DNA of 64,000 nucleotides from JBGRQA01 sp041725895 (lineage in GTDB: Bacteria > Bacteroidota > Bacteroidia > Bacteroidales > Marinifilaceae), in contig JBGRQA010000009.1 of NCBI GenBank assembly GCA_041725895.1, positions 62,001-126,000 on the forward strand, in the 5' to 3' direction. Positions 54,095 through 62,805 of this stretch are shown here, piece by piece; position 1 is the first letter of the stretch, and every line of letters begins with the position of its first letter. Below the pieces are notes generated by a model, which saw nothing but the letters and a program-made list of their open reading frames with translations, was not told the origin of the DNA and did no database searches. Both the position numbers and the translations under genes were made by a program.

Positions 54095-54156
54095 GAAGGG
54101 TACCTCTTGCATAATACTGTAAGCCTTTCTCACCAAGTGTGGGAAAGGCTTTTTTT
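54079..54156 (+). promoter_or_regulatory. Attenuator 2 (protector, antiterminator and terminator)
   Basis: The terminator helix runs from AGCCTTTC-T-CAC (54122-54133) to GTG-G-GAAAGGCT (54139-54150), 12 bp with one wobble, followed by six T. GGTGAGAAGG (54090-54099) can pair with CCTTTCTCACC (54124-54134) with one bulge to form an antiterminator. TTCTC (54079-54083) can pair with GAGAA (54093-54097) as a weak protector. All three alternative helices of a classical attenuator are present. Confidence 0.8.
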
Positions 54157-54253
54157 GTAGTAACCATATAGATTACAAACAAATGACACGACCCACGAGA
54201 AGTACTATTCACCGAAGTGAGTTCATTGTAAAACAATAATATAAATTAAAAAC

Positions 54254-55291
54254 ATGAAAAAATTGATTATTCCGCAAGAGTACAAAAGTGTACTCGATCT
54301 GGAAAGTACGGAAAAAGCCATCAAGCTAATTAAGGATCAATTCCAACTGCATTTGTCTTCGGAATTAAAATTAAGAAGGGTGACCGCACCTATGATTGTA
54401 TTAAAAGGCACTGGAATCAATGATGATTTGAACGGAGTTGAACGCCCGGTGGCATTCCCAATCAAGGGTATGGGAGAACAAACAGCGGAAGTGGTGCACT
54501 CATTGGCCAAATGGAAACGCTTCATGCTGGCCAAACTAAATATCCCAACAGGGAAAGGCTTGTATACAGACATGAACGCACTCCGTCCGGATGAAGAGTT
54601 GGGCAACCTTCATTCCATTTACGTAGACCAGTGGGATTGGGAAAAATCTATTCTCAAGGAGGAACGCAAGCTGGAGTTTCTAAAACAAACCGTTGAACAG
54701 GTCTATGATTCTTTGAAACGTACCGAATACATCCTGAATGAACACTATCCGGTTCTTCAACCTATTCTACCGGAAAAACTCACCTTTCTCCATTCGGAGG
54801 ATCTTCTAGCCGAATACCCCCATTTGACTGTTAAGGAACGCGAAACAGAAGCAGCAAAAAAATATGGAGCCATCTTTATTATTGGTATTGGGAAAAATCT
54901 GGCCGACGGGGAACCTCATGACGGACGTGCCCCTGACTATGATGACTGGACAACCCCAACCATCAACGGTTATTCCGGTTTAAACGGAGACATCATCCTA
55001 TGGAACCCCATTCTGCAATGCGCTTTCGAAATCTCCTCCATGGGAATTCGGGTGGACCGGGAAGCAATGCTGAAGCAGTTGGCACTAACCGGCAAGGAGG
55101 ATCGTAAAGAGTTGATGTTCCATAAAAAGTTGTTGCAAGGAGAACTCCCGAACTCCATTGGTGGCGGTTTGGGTCAATCCAGAATTTGTATGTACCTTCT
55201 ACGGAAAGCTCATATTGGTGAAGTTCAATCCAGTATTTGGCCGGAGGAGATGAAAAAAAGCTGTGCCAGCGGGGGCATTTACTTGCTGTAA
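54254..55291 (+). CDS. asnA: Aspartate-ammonia ligase (asparagine synthetase A)
   Basis: AsnA makes asparagine from aspartate, ammonia and ATP. The 345-residue class II aminoacyl-tRNA synthetase-like protein has the typical start LIIPQEYKSVLDLESTEKAI, then LRRVTAPMIV, EVVHSLAKWKR, the LHSIYVDQWDWEK segment, AIFIIGIG, the DGRAPDYDDW motif and the C-terminal PNSIGGGLGQSRICMYLLRK motif 3-like region. The coding sequence lies 97 nt after the second attenuator. Expression is probably governed by charged tRNA-Asn through the two leader peptides. Confidence 0.97.
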   Translation: MKKLIIPQEYKSVLDLESTEKAIKLIKDQFQLHLSSELKLRRVTAPMIVLKGTGINDDLNGVERPVAFPIKGMGEQTAEVVHSLAKWKRFMLAKLNIPTGKGLYTDMNALRPDEELGNLHSIYVDQWDWEKSILKEERKLEFLKQTVEQVYDSLKRTEYILNEHYPVLQPILPEKLTFLHSEDLLAEYPHLTVKERETEAAKKYGAIFIIGIGKNLADGEPHDGRAPDYDDWTTPTINGYSGLNGDIILWNPILQCAFEISSMGIRVDREAMLKQLALTGKEDRKELMFHKKLLQGELPNSIGGGLGQSRICMYLLRKAHIGEVQSSIWPEEMKKSCASGGIYLL

Positions 55292-55351
55292 TAAAAAACT
55301 TTCAATCAATTTCAACAAAAAAGCATCGGAATAAAGTCTCATATTTGAGTC

Positions 55352-55381
55352 ATCCTGTCCCGAAAAATATCGGGACAGGAT
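55352..55381. repeat. 12-bp perfect inverted repeat after asnA
   Basis: ATCCTGTCCCGA (55352-55363) and TCGGGACAGGAT (55370-55381) flank a 6-nt loop. No T-run follows on either strand, so it is not a standard terminator, though it may stabilise the asnA transcript end. Its GC-rich core stands out in this region, like an intergenic palindromic repeat. Confidence 0.6.
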
Positions 55382-55492
55382 CTCAATAGTGACATTAAAA
55401 AAACTCTGAATCATCCCGAAAGATTTCTGAATTGGAATCAGATGTAGCCTTCATCGGGTAAATTCAGATCAAAAAGGAAGAATAAAAGTTTC

Positions 55493-56581
55493 CTACACCA
55501 CTTTCAAAATGGTTTCAGGCTTGGGATTCAGAGAATAAATCTCCACTTGATGGTCTTTTCCTTTTAGCTCCAGGTTGCCCAAAAATTCGTAATGTCCGTA
55601 CATCTCAAAATCCACCAAGTGACGCAACACAGCTTCGGAAACCAGGAATCGTTTGCCAAAAGAGTTGCATAAACCCTGAATTCTTGAGGCGGTATTGATG
55701 GCATCCCCGTGGTAAGCAATTTCTCTTTTCAAATCCCCCACTTCTGCTACCGTAATCTTCCCACAATTAACACCTGCCTTAAACACCGGTACAATACCGT
55801 AGGTTTCCCGGTAATAATCGCTTCTCGCACTGATCACCTGCATAAATTCAAAATAAGTATTGATGCAACGTCCCTGATGTGTTCCGGTTTTCATGTTCCA
55901 GGTCAGGACTACCTCATCGCCAACATACTGGTATATTTGAGCTTTGTTCTTCATTGCCACCTGGGTTAAATCATGGAAACAATCCTGAATCAGACTGCTG
56001 TACTTCAAATGTCCCAATTGTTCTGCATAATAGGTGGACGATTTTAAATCCATGAACATAAAAATCCGTTCCTCCTCCCGAGGTTTATGGTACCGTCCTT
56101 TCATGAAGTTCCACAACACTCCGCTGCCCAGCTTTTGATCAATATCCATTACAAAATCAATAATCGAACTGATAAAAAACGTATATAGCAAAATCACAAA
56201 GAAGTTGGAGTCACTATAGAAGCCCATTATTTCATGAAAATCACTTTCTGTAAAAATACCGTTTGAAATGACCTTGGCCAGAAAGGAGACACAGAAAATC
56301 ATACACCATGTACTTACTACCTGCACTAATGAAGTGATAAAAACCACCAGGGCGTGCGATGGAATGCGACCTCGATAGCTACGTAGCACTTTTTGAATGG
56401 TACCCCAACCAAGCCCTGTAATCACTGCTGCCGATACCAAGTTAAAAATACTGATATAATCTTTCCAAAAAGGACTTGCAATCGGATCGAATTGAAGAAA
56501 GAGAAGCAGAAAATAGGCTAAAATCCAGGTGAAGATTAAGCCCAGATAGTATCGACACCAATTGATAATTTTCTGTTGCAT
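55493..56581 (-). CDS. Membrane-anchored class III adenylate/guanylate cyclase
   Basis: This 362-residue protein has four N-terminal membrane helices (about residues 10-150) and a C-terminal cyclase catalytic domain (about 165-345). The metal-binding aspartates are visible in the FMDLKSSTYYAEQL and YVGDEVVLTW motifs. The transition-state residues appear in YHGDAINTASRIQGLC. It should make cAMP or cGMP; nucleotide choice cannot be read safely. It lies 47 nt after a 69-codon gene and downstream of the second RND pump operon on the same strand, without a clear terminator between. Confidence 0.88.
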   Translation of the reverse strand: MQQKIINWCRYYLGLIFTWILAYFLLLFLQFDPIASPFWKDYISIFNLVSAAVITGLGWGTIQKVLRSYRGRIPSHALVVFITSLVQVVSTWCMIFCVSFLAKVISNGIFTESDFHEIMGFYSDSNFFVILLYTFFISSIIDFVMDIDQKLGSGVLWNFMKGRYHKPREEERIFMFMDLKSSTYYAEQLGHLKYSSLIQDCFHDLTQVAMKNKAQIYQYVGDEVVLTWNMKTGTHQGRCINTYFEFMQVISARSDYYRETYGIVPVFKAGVNCGKITVAEVGDLKREIAYHGDAINTASRIQGLCNSFGKRFLVSEAVLRHLVDFEMYGHYEFLGNLELKGKDHQVEIYSLNPKPETILKVV

Positions 56582-56628
56582 TGGTAATTTTTTTTGTTGT
56601 CAACTAGTCATATCTCTTCTGGTCAGAA

Positions 56629-56838
56629 TCAGGAGATCGTACATTCTTTTGAAGTGAGAAATTCTACCAGTTCCTGCACCTCTTTTTCAGAGGTGATTAC
56701 AAAGTCGTTTCCAACCTTTAAACTATAAACATGATGGAAAATCAAATTCTCAATCCAATTGTCCGCCCGTTCCAACATCAGCAGGGCAAATCGGTATAGA
56801 TTATCCCGTTCTACAGGATCAATCGTTCTATTCGTCAT
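56629..56838 (-). CDS. Small conserved-looking protein upstream of the cyclase
   Basis: This 69-residue soluble protein has a plausible alpha/beta pattern: helix (DPVERDNLYRFALLMLERADNWIENLIF), strands (HHVYSLKVGNDFVI) and a final helix (EKEVQELVEFLTSK). No family is recognised. It starts 145 nt after the TolC gene and ends 47 nt before the cyclase gene on the same strand, so it could be cotranscribed with the cyclase. Confidence 0.55.
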   Translation of the reverse strand: MTNRTIDPVERDNLYRFALLMLERADNWIENLIFHHVYSLKVGNDFVITSEKEVQELVEFLTSKECTIS

Positions 56839-56983
56839 AATGTCAAGTATTCCTATTTCTTAGGATGTTCTAAAAAGTATTTCCCTTATCCTGCGAATAG
56901 AGATCGGGAGCTTCAGATATGCAATTCGAATCCATTACCATAACAATTGATGCAAATCCATAACAGCTCCCAATCCCGGCCTA

Positions 56984-58363
56984 TCAGCCGTTTCCCAATT
57001 CACCGATTGATTTCAAGAAGCTGGTTTCACTCGTTTTAAAATTAATTTTGGCATCAATCAATTCACTGTATGCTTGTTGCCAAAACGCTTGGGCGTCCAG
57101 CAGTTCAGTTGTGGTAGCCAAACCTTCATAGAAACTATCCTGAGTCAACCGTACATTCTCCTGAGCCTGATTCATTGCAATTTGTGCCATCTCGATCTGT
57201 TTGTGAGCCTCCTGCAATTTGTAGTAGGATTGCTTCACCTCCAAACTGATCAGATCCCGACTCCGCTCCAGCTGCAATTCACTTTTTCTGCGACGGGCCT
57301 TGGCGGCAGCTACCTGATGCTTTCGCTCCTTCCAGTGAAACACCGGAATGCGAAGGCTGGCCTGAACAGCCAACAAACCCTGATCGTCAACCATATCGTT
57401 GATTTCACCAGTATAATTGTAGCCAGCACCAACAGCCAATTGAGGCATAAAATCCGCATTGGTCATCTTCTCATCCTCTCCATTCAGGCGCACCTGCTTC
57501 TCCAGCATCATCAACTCAGGACGCTGAGCCAATGCTTTGTGCAAATGGTTCCCCAATTGGTAGTTGTTCTCCACCACAACAACCGAGTCTGCTACTTTCA
57601 CTTGCTCATTCAAATCCTTACCAATCACCTGACAAAGCGCCATCATGGCCAGTTGGTTTCCATTCTCAGCCTTCAAAAGGCTAAGCTCCGCCTGGTTCAG
57701 TTGCACCTTGGCTTTGAGCACCTCATTCCTCGTGGTCAGTTCCAGCTGAAAGGCATTCTCAAGGTCTTCCACCAAGGCTTTCAACATCTCTTTGTATTGA
57801 GCGGCCAAAAGCACTTTTTCTTTCACCGAAACCAAATTCCAGTAGGCCTGATCGGTTTCCAACAATACTTCCGATTTCTGCAGTATTGTATTGTCATTTG
57901 AAATCGCTTCCCCAAGACGGGCCATTCTGTATCCGCTGCGAATCTTTCCCCCCATATACAAAGGCTGCATAACCGAAAGACTTAGGGTGTGATATTTGAT
58001 ATCCCCAAGTTTTACATTCATTCCGGGGAAATAGACATTACTTGTGCCATTGTAATTCCCCAGACGCCCCTGTATTTCATCCTCAGCAGTAGGCAAAAAG
58101 AAACCCGGAAAATTGATATCATCTACATCAAACATGTGATTGTATTCAGCCGAGCCTTCCAGTTTGGGTAAAAAATTGGTGAAGGCTGCTTTTTTTATAG
58201 ATTGACTTTCCTGTACTCCTTCCTGTGCCATCTTAATCAGATGGTTATATTTCAAAGCCATTTCACGACTCTGCTCCAAGGTGAGCATCTCCTGGCTGTA
58301 GCTTTGGGATCCTGCAATGCAGAATCCCAAAATCAAACAAACTAATCTCATCATATTATTCAT
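56984..58363 (-). CDS. TolC-family outer-membrane channel of the second RND pump
   Basis: This 459-residue outer-membrane efflux protein has a cleavable signal peptide (ending GSQSYSQE) rather than a lipobox. The TolC features are MLTLEQSREMALKYNHLIKMAQ, a first helix-strand repeat with SVMQPLYMGGKIRSGYRMA, and the second repeat RPELMMLEKQVRLNGED with SLRIPVFHWKERKHQVAAAKA. A long C-terminal helix ends in TTELLDAQAFWQQAYSELIDAK. It is the last gene of the adaptor-pump-channel operon, 21 nt after the pump gene. Confidence 0.92.
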   Translation of the reverse strand: MNNMMRLVCLILGFCIAGSQSYSQEMLTLEQSREMALKYNHLIKMAQEGVQESQSIKKAAFTNFLPKLEGSAEYNHMFDVDDINFPGFFLPTAEDEIQGRLGNYNGTSNVYFPGMNVKLGDIKYHTLSLSVMQPLYMGGKIRSGYRMARLGEAISNDNTILQKSEVLLETDQAYWNLVSVKEKVLLAAQYKEMLKALVEDLENAFQLELTTRNEVLKAKVQLNQAELSLLKAENGNQLAMMALCQVIGKDLNEQVKVADSVVVVENNYQLGNHLHKALAQRPELMMLEKQVRLNGEDEKMTNADFMPQLAVGAGYNYTGEINDMVDDQGLLAVQASLRIPVFHWKERKHQVAAAKARRRKSELQLERSRDLISLEVKQSYYKLQEAHKQIEMAQIAMNQAQENVRLTQDSFYEGLATTTELLDAQAFWQQAYSELIDAKINFKTSETSFLKSIGELGNG

Positions 58364-58384
58364 TCCCTATTGGAATTTACCAGA

Positions 58385-61300
58385 TTAAACTTCTCGCACG
58401 GTTTTCACCGATACTTTAAAAAAGATGGAGTAAAGCAAAGGCACAATGATTAGGGTAATCAGCGTTCCTACCAGCAAACCAAACATGATGGCCACAGCCA
58501 TTCCTCCAAACAAGTCATCACTAATCAAAGGAATCATCCCCAGAATTGTGGTAAAAGAGGCCATCACAACAGGACGCATCCTTGACACAGCCGAATCGAT
58601 GATCGCCAGCAAAGGCGCTTTCCCTTCCTTGATCTCCAAATCAATCTGATCCAGAAGCACCACCGCATTCTTGATCATCATCCCCATCAAACCAAGGGCA
58701 CCGACGATAGCCATGAAACCAAATTCTTTCCCGGTAATCAGTAAGCCAAAAGAGATACCGATAAATGCCAAAGGCAGAATCAAAGCAATGATCAAAGGTT
58801 GCTTAAAACCGTTAAACAAGGCGATGATGATCACACACATCAATAGCAGTGCTAGGGGTAGAAATTTGAACATATTCTCGTTGGCCTCGCTACTCGTCTT
58901 GTATTCACCCAGCCATTCCAGCTCATATCCTTCGGGCAGAGAAATCGCCTCCACCTGTGGCCTGATTTTGCCCAACACCTCGGGGGCATTGTAGCCGGGT
59001 GCCGGATCGCATTGTGCTTTGATCGCCCTTCGACGATCGTAACGCCAAACGATTGGATCCTCCCACTCAAGGGAGATATCGGAAACCACCTGCCGCAAAG
59101 GAATGCTGGAAGCATTGCTACCCCATATTGGCATATTCTCCAATGTTTCCACCCGCTGCTGATCATCCTCATCTGTTCGCAACAGAACCGGCAACTGGTT
59201 TTCTCCTTCATGATAAACTCCAATGGGCAGCCCTTCTGTTCCCATGGCCAATGCATTGGCCAAATCCCCACGGGTTACATTTAAGCGGCGGGCACGAGCC
59301 TGGTAGTAATCCGGATTCCAAACTTTCACCTGGTTTCTCCAATTGTTGGTAGCCATCTGAGCGGTCGATTCCTGCTCCATAATCTCCTGGGCTTGTTCAG
59401 CTAAATCTCTAAGTACGACAGGATCCGGACCTGAAAATTTAGCCTCTATCTGATACTCGCTGCTAATGGCATTGTAGTAACGAACCCGAGCCTTGGCTTG
59501 GGGATAGAATTCGGTTAGATAATCCTGTACTTCCTGTCCGAATCGTTTCACCGTTTCGTAATCCTCAGTATCTACAATCAACTCACCATAACACAAACTG
59601 GTATTGTTCATTGGACGTGCCAGGGTATAGCGTGCAGGTGTTGCTCCCAGGCTAGTGGTAACATTCAGCACTTCGGTTTGCTTCAACAGATAATTTTCGA
59701 GACTGTTAAGGTCATTCTGAACCTGCTTGCTATCGCTTCCTTCAGGCAGATAATACTCTACAATAAACTGATTGTAGGCCAGGTTCGGGAAGAACATCTG
59801 TTTCACATACTGGAAGGAAAAAAACGAAGCGACCAAAAGTACTACTGTCGCCAACATTGCCATTTTTCGGTAGTACAAAGCTGCCTTAATCAAACGTCGA
59901 AATCCTTGGTAGAACTTTCCGCCATAAGGATCGTTGGATTCCTCCCCTTTCTTCGATTTCACTTTCAGAAACAAATCACTGAAATAAGGTGTTTGTGTAA
60001 GAGCCAAAATCCAACTGACCATCAATGAAATGGCAATCACCTCAAACAGACTGGCACAAAATTCACCGGTTCCATCGGGTGACATGTAAATGGGTAAAAA
60101 GGCTAAAATTGCTACCACTGTTGCTCCTAACAGGGGCATAACCATTTTCTTCGATGTGCTACGGAGCGCATGCGGCCGGGACATCCCCTTCTTCAAATCC
60201 ACCAGGATCCCGTCTGCTATCACAATAGCATTATCCACCAGCATTCCCATTGCGATAATAATAGCAGCCAGACTTACGCGCTGCAGGGTAATATCCATGG
60301 ATAGCATCACAATAAAGGAAGCCAATATTGTTAGCAGCAAACCACTTCCGATTAGTAATCCACTTCGCAAGCCCATGGTCAACAACAATACGAAAACCAC
60401 GATCAGCACCGACTCAATCAGGTTCACCATGAAATCGTTAATGGCAATCTGTACCCTTTCCGGCTGGTAGAAAACTTTATTCACCTTGATTCCCACAGGA
60501 ATTTGCTCCATCAGCTCATCCAACCGAAGCTGTACAGCTTCGCCCAGCTCAATCACATTACCTCCACGTTCCATTGCAATGGACATTCCCAAAGCAGGTT
60601 CACGGTTGTAGCTCATCAATTGAGTTATTGGCTCCATATAGCCTTTTCGAATGGTGGCAATATCCTTCAAATGAACGGGAGCAGCATGCTGCCCTTGTAT
60701 CAGTAGATTTTCCAGATCAGAAAGATCTTTAAAAGTTCCATTGGATGCGATACGGATCCGTTCGCTACCAACATTAAGGGCTCCGGGATAAACTGTTTTG
60801 TTCTGCTCATTCAATGTCTGTATTACCTGCCCGGGATGCACACCAAGGTGGGCCATTTTCTCGGAAGACAACTCAAGATACACACTGGCCTGACGTTCTC
60901 CGTAAATGTTGATGCGCTTCACTCCATCTACAAGCAGTAATTCCCGTTTCAGAAAACGGGCGTAATCCCGCAATTGCTCATAGCTGTACCCATCCGCACT
61001 TACGGCCAGGAATATCCCATACACATCTCCAAAATCATCCGCCACGATGGGGGGATAGGCTCCCTGAGGCAACATCCCGGAAGCATCGTATACCTTCTTC
61101 CTCAACACATCCCAAACCTGGGGCAAGGCGTTAGTTCGAATGGACGATTTTAGGTTTACTGTTATTTCAGAATATCCAGCCATCGAGCGGGATTCCAGGA
61201 AATCCACCCCTTCCATCGCCTGGATGGCCTTCTCCAAAGGCTCAGTAACCTGCAACTCCACTTCATGTGGGGAGGCTCCCGGGTACTGAGTGACAACCAC

Positions 61301-61435
61301 TGCAGCTTTTACCGGAATCTCAGCATCTTCCAGTTTCCCCATCGCAAAGAATGAAAACACACCTCCTATCACAATTGCCACTATGGCAAAGAGCATCACT
61401 GCTCTTTGTTTCAGCGCAAATTCCGTCAGATTCAT
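58385..61435 (-). CDS. RND efflux permease (second system)
   Basis: This 1016-residue inner-membrane proton-driven pump begins MNLTEFALKQRAVMLFAIVAIVIGG. It has the duplicated RND layout, with the TM4 motif GMLVDNAIVIADGI, where the second relay Asp of AcrB is an Asn, as in many multidrug RND subfamilies. The second half carries MIKNAVVLLDQIDLEIKEG. Low similarity to the first pump in this window suggests different substrates. Its start overlaps the adaptor stop by 4 nt, so the two are translationally coupled. Confidence 0.93.
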   Translation of the reverse strand: MNLTEFALKQRAVMLFAIVAIVIGGVFSFFAMGKLEDAEIPVKAAVVVTQYPGASPHEVELQVTEPLEKAIQAMEGVDFLESRSMAGYSEITVNLKSSIRTNALPQVWDVLRKKVYDASGMLPQGAYPPIVADDFGDVYGIFLAVSADGYSYEQLRDYARFLKRELLLVDGVKRINIYGERQASVYLELSSEKMAHLGVHPGQVIQTLNEQNKTVYPGALNVGSERIRIASNGTFKDLSDLENLLIQGQHAAPVHLKDIATIRKGYMEPITQLMSYNREPALGMSIAMERGGNVIELGEAVQLRLDELMEQIPVGIKVNKVFYQPERVQIAINDFMVNLIESVLIVVFVLLLTMGLRSGLLIGSGLLLTILASFIVMLSMDITLQRVSLAAIIIAMGMLVDNAIVIADGILVDLKKGMSRPHALRSTSKKMVMPLLGATVVAILAFLPIYMSPDGTGEFCASLFEVIAISLMVSWILALTQTPYFSDLFLKVKSKKGEESNDPYGGKFYQGFRRLIKAALYYRKMAMLATVVLLVASFFSFQYVKQMFFPNLAYNQFIVEYYLPEGSDSKQVQNDLNSLENYLLKQTEVLNVTTSLGATPARYTLARPMNNTSLCYGELIVDTEDYETVKRFGQEVQDYLTEFYPQAKARVRYYNAISSEYQIEAKFSGPDPVVLRDLAEQAQEIMEQESTAQMATNNWRNQVKVWNPDYYQARARRLNVTRGDLANALAMGTEGLPIGVYHEGENQLPVLLRTDEDDQQRVETLENMPIWGSNASSIPLRQVVSDISLEWEDPIVWRYDRRRAIKAQCDPAPGYNAPEVLGKIRPQVEAISLPEGYELEWLGEYKTSSEANENMFKFLPLALLLMCVIIIALFNGFKQPLIIALILPLAFIGISFGLLITGKEFGFMAIVGALGLMGMMIKNAVVLLDQIDLEIKEGKAPLLAIIDSAVSRMRPVVMASFTTILGMIPLISDDLFGGMAVAIMFGLLVGTLITLIIVPLLYSIFFKVSVKTVREV

Positions 61436-62529
61436 AACTGTCCCCCTATATTACTTTTGGATACCGATTTTAACAACCGCACTTTTTGTCCTTCCTTCAG
61501 ACTGTGAACTCCCGCAGTAATCACCCAATCTCCTGCAGTTATTCCCTTCTTCACTTCCATTTTTCCCTGGGAGTTTAAATCCCCAGTTTGAATGGCTCTT
61601 CGGGTTACCACAGATTTCTTCTGATCGAAAACCCATACAAAGCTTTGTCCCTGCTTCCCAATCACCGATTCTACTGGCACGCAACACACCTGTTCTGTCG
61701 AAAGTGAGTTGAGGTTGACCTGCACTTCCGCCACCATTCCTGGCACCAACTTGTTCGCAGATTCGGTCAAAGGTTGCAAACGCATCTTATAGAATTGCCC
61801 ATCCTGTGGTTTCTTATCAATATCAATCAGTTTGGCAAAAACACGTTCCCCTCCCAAACTTTCAAATCCACAGCGGAAATTCTCAAATCGCTGCGACATC
61901 AGGTAATCAGCCTCACTCAAGGAAACCAATACTTCCAGGTTATTCAGGTCCAGAAGAGATACAATGGGCTGTCCAGCTCCCACCTTTTCATGGTTTTCTA
62001 CAAACTTGGTTTGCACGTAACCTGCAAAAGGAGCATAGATTTTGGTATCGCTTAGAGCATTCTCCGCAGCCTCTTTCTGGGCTCGGGCCAATTTGAAAGC
62101 TGCTTGCGTTTGATCGAAAACACTTTTGGAAGTACTCTTCTTCTTGTACAATGCCGCATACCGTTCTGCCTGCACCTTAGCCTGCTCATAATTGGCATTG
62201 GCAGACTCCAATTGAACCTCATAATCCCGGGCATCCAGAACGGCCAACATTTGTCCTTTTCTCACATACTGGCCTTCTTCTACCTTCAGGCCAACCAGTG
62301 ATCCAGGGACCTGAAAAGCCAATTTTACTTCACGGCTCTCTTTTACCACACCGGTAAAAACCTTTGACTTACTACCCATACTGTGAACCTGGCAAGCCTT
62401 TACGCTCCGAATTCTTTCTTGTGCTTCCTGTTTCCCATTAGAACAGCCGGCGATCCCCATAGCAAAGAGCAAGGCTGCAATTGCTATCTTTTGCCTTTTC
62501 ATACTAATTTTCTCCATCATTTCCGTCAA
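61432..62529 (-). CDS. RND periplasmic adaptor (second system)
   Basis: This 365-residue membrane-fusion lipoprotein has lipobox GIAGC (Cys about 29) following MKRQKIAIAALLFAM. Biotinyl-lipoyl segments (VPGSLVGLKVEEGQYVRKGQMLAVLD and KIYAPFAGYVQTKFVENHEKVGAGQPI) surround a coiled-coil hairpin. Alternative in-frame starts exist at residues 4, 5 and 10; the last (62502) fits the signal peptide best. A 300-nt upstream region holds a promoter, a palindromic operator and three repeated mini-ORFs. Confidence 0.9.
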   Translation of the reverse strand: MTEMMEKISMKRQKIAIAALLFAMGIAGCSNGKQEAQERIRSVKACQVHSMGSKSKVFTGVVKESREVKLAFQVPGSLVGLKVEEGQYVRKGQMLAVLDARDYEVQLESANANYEQAKVQAERYAALYKKKSTSKSVFDQTQAAFKLARAQKEAAENALSDTKIYAPFAGYVQTKFVENHEKVGAGQPIVSLLDLNNLEVLVSLSEADYLMSQRFENFRCGFESLGGERVFAKLIDIDKKPQDGQFYKMRLQPLTESANKLVPGMVAEVQVNLNSLSTEQVCCVPVESVIGKQGQSFVWVFDQKKSVVTRRAIQTGDLNSQGKMEVKKGITAGDWVITAGVHSLKEGQKVRLLKSVSKSNIGGQL

Positions 62530-62556
62530 CTTTTGTTAATCATACCCTTATTTCCT

Positions 62557-62598
62557 TCACTCTATTTCATTTTGAACTTTCTTGTTCATTTGGTTCAT
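62557..62598 (-). CDS. Leader mini-ORF A of the second RND operon
   Basis: This is a 13-codon frame MNQMNKKVQNEIE, 27 nt before the adaptor gene. It is the most divergent of three repeated mini-ORFs that share MN-x-MN-[E/R/K]-[K/R]-V. It may be a regulatory leader peptide or just a decayed repeat. Confidence 0.35.
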   Translation of the reverse strand: MNQMNKKVQNEIE

Positions 62599-62661
62599 TT
62601 ATGTGTCAAAAAAAAATGTTACTACAATTCAATGGCTATAGAACTTCCATCGTCCCACCTT

Positions 62662-62688
62662 TTATACTCTTCTGTTCATCAAGTTCAT
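62662..62688 (-). CDS. Leader mini-ORF B of the second RND operon
   Basis: An 8-codon frame MNLMNRRV followed by TAA. It lies 90 nt upstream of copy A and in the same reading phase. The surrounding DNA is also repeated in copy C. Confidence 0.35.
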   Translation of the reverse strand: MNLMNRRV

Positions 62689-62742
62689 TTTAGATTAAAA
62701 AAAATGGAGGAATACGACCACAACTGTCAACTACCACTCTTT

Positions 62743-62769
62743 TTATACTTTCTCGTTCATCAAGTTCAT
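62743..62769 (-). CDS. Leader mini-ORF C of the second RND operon
   Basis: An 8-codon frame MNLMNEKV followed by TAA, nearly identical to copy B and 81 nt upstream of it. It begins only a few nt after the -7 box, so it would sit at the extreme 5' end of the transcript. Confidence 0.35.
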   Translation of the reverse strand: MNLMNEKV

Positions 62770-62776
62770 TTTTAAT

Positions 62777-62805
62777 CAAAAGTAAATGATTGATTGTTAT
62801 ATCAA
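62777..62805 (-). promoter_or_regulatory. Promoter of the second RND operon
   Basis: On the minus strand TTG (62803-62805), an 18-nt spacer and TACTTTTG (62777-62784, TAnnTTTG) form a good Bacteroidota promoter. It implies an untranslated leader of roughly 240 nt before the adaptor gene. Confidence 0.65.

Larger units (their letters stand above)
62557..62771 (-). repeat. Three dispersed direct repeats in the RND2 leader
   Basis: The minus-strand unit AAATGAAC-N3-ATGAAC occurs at 62584-62600, 62674-62690 and 62755-62771. Copies B and C also share a downstream GTATAAAA. Spacings of 90 and 81 bp are multiples of three. The unit could be a regulator site or encode the mini-ORFs listed separately. 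Confidence 0.65.

Noticed and set aside
53819..54136. 105-codon frame on the minus strand across the asnA leader region
   Set aside because: It is antisense to two leader peptides and terminators, and its composition reflects the AAT repeats and stem-loops read backwards.
54183..54239. Third short frame (18 codons) between attenuator 2 and asnA
   Set aside because: It has no Asn codons and no terminator or alternative pairing follows it, so it does not extend the leader series.
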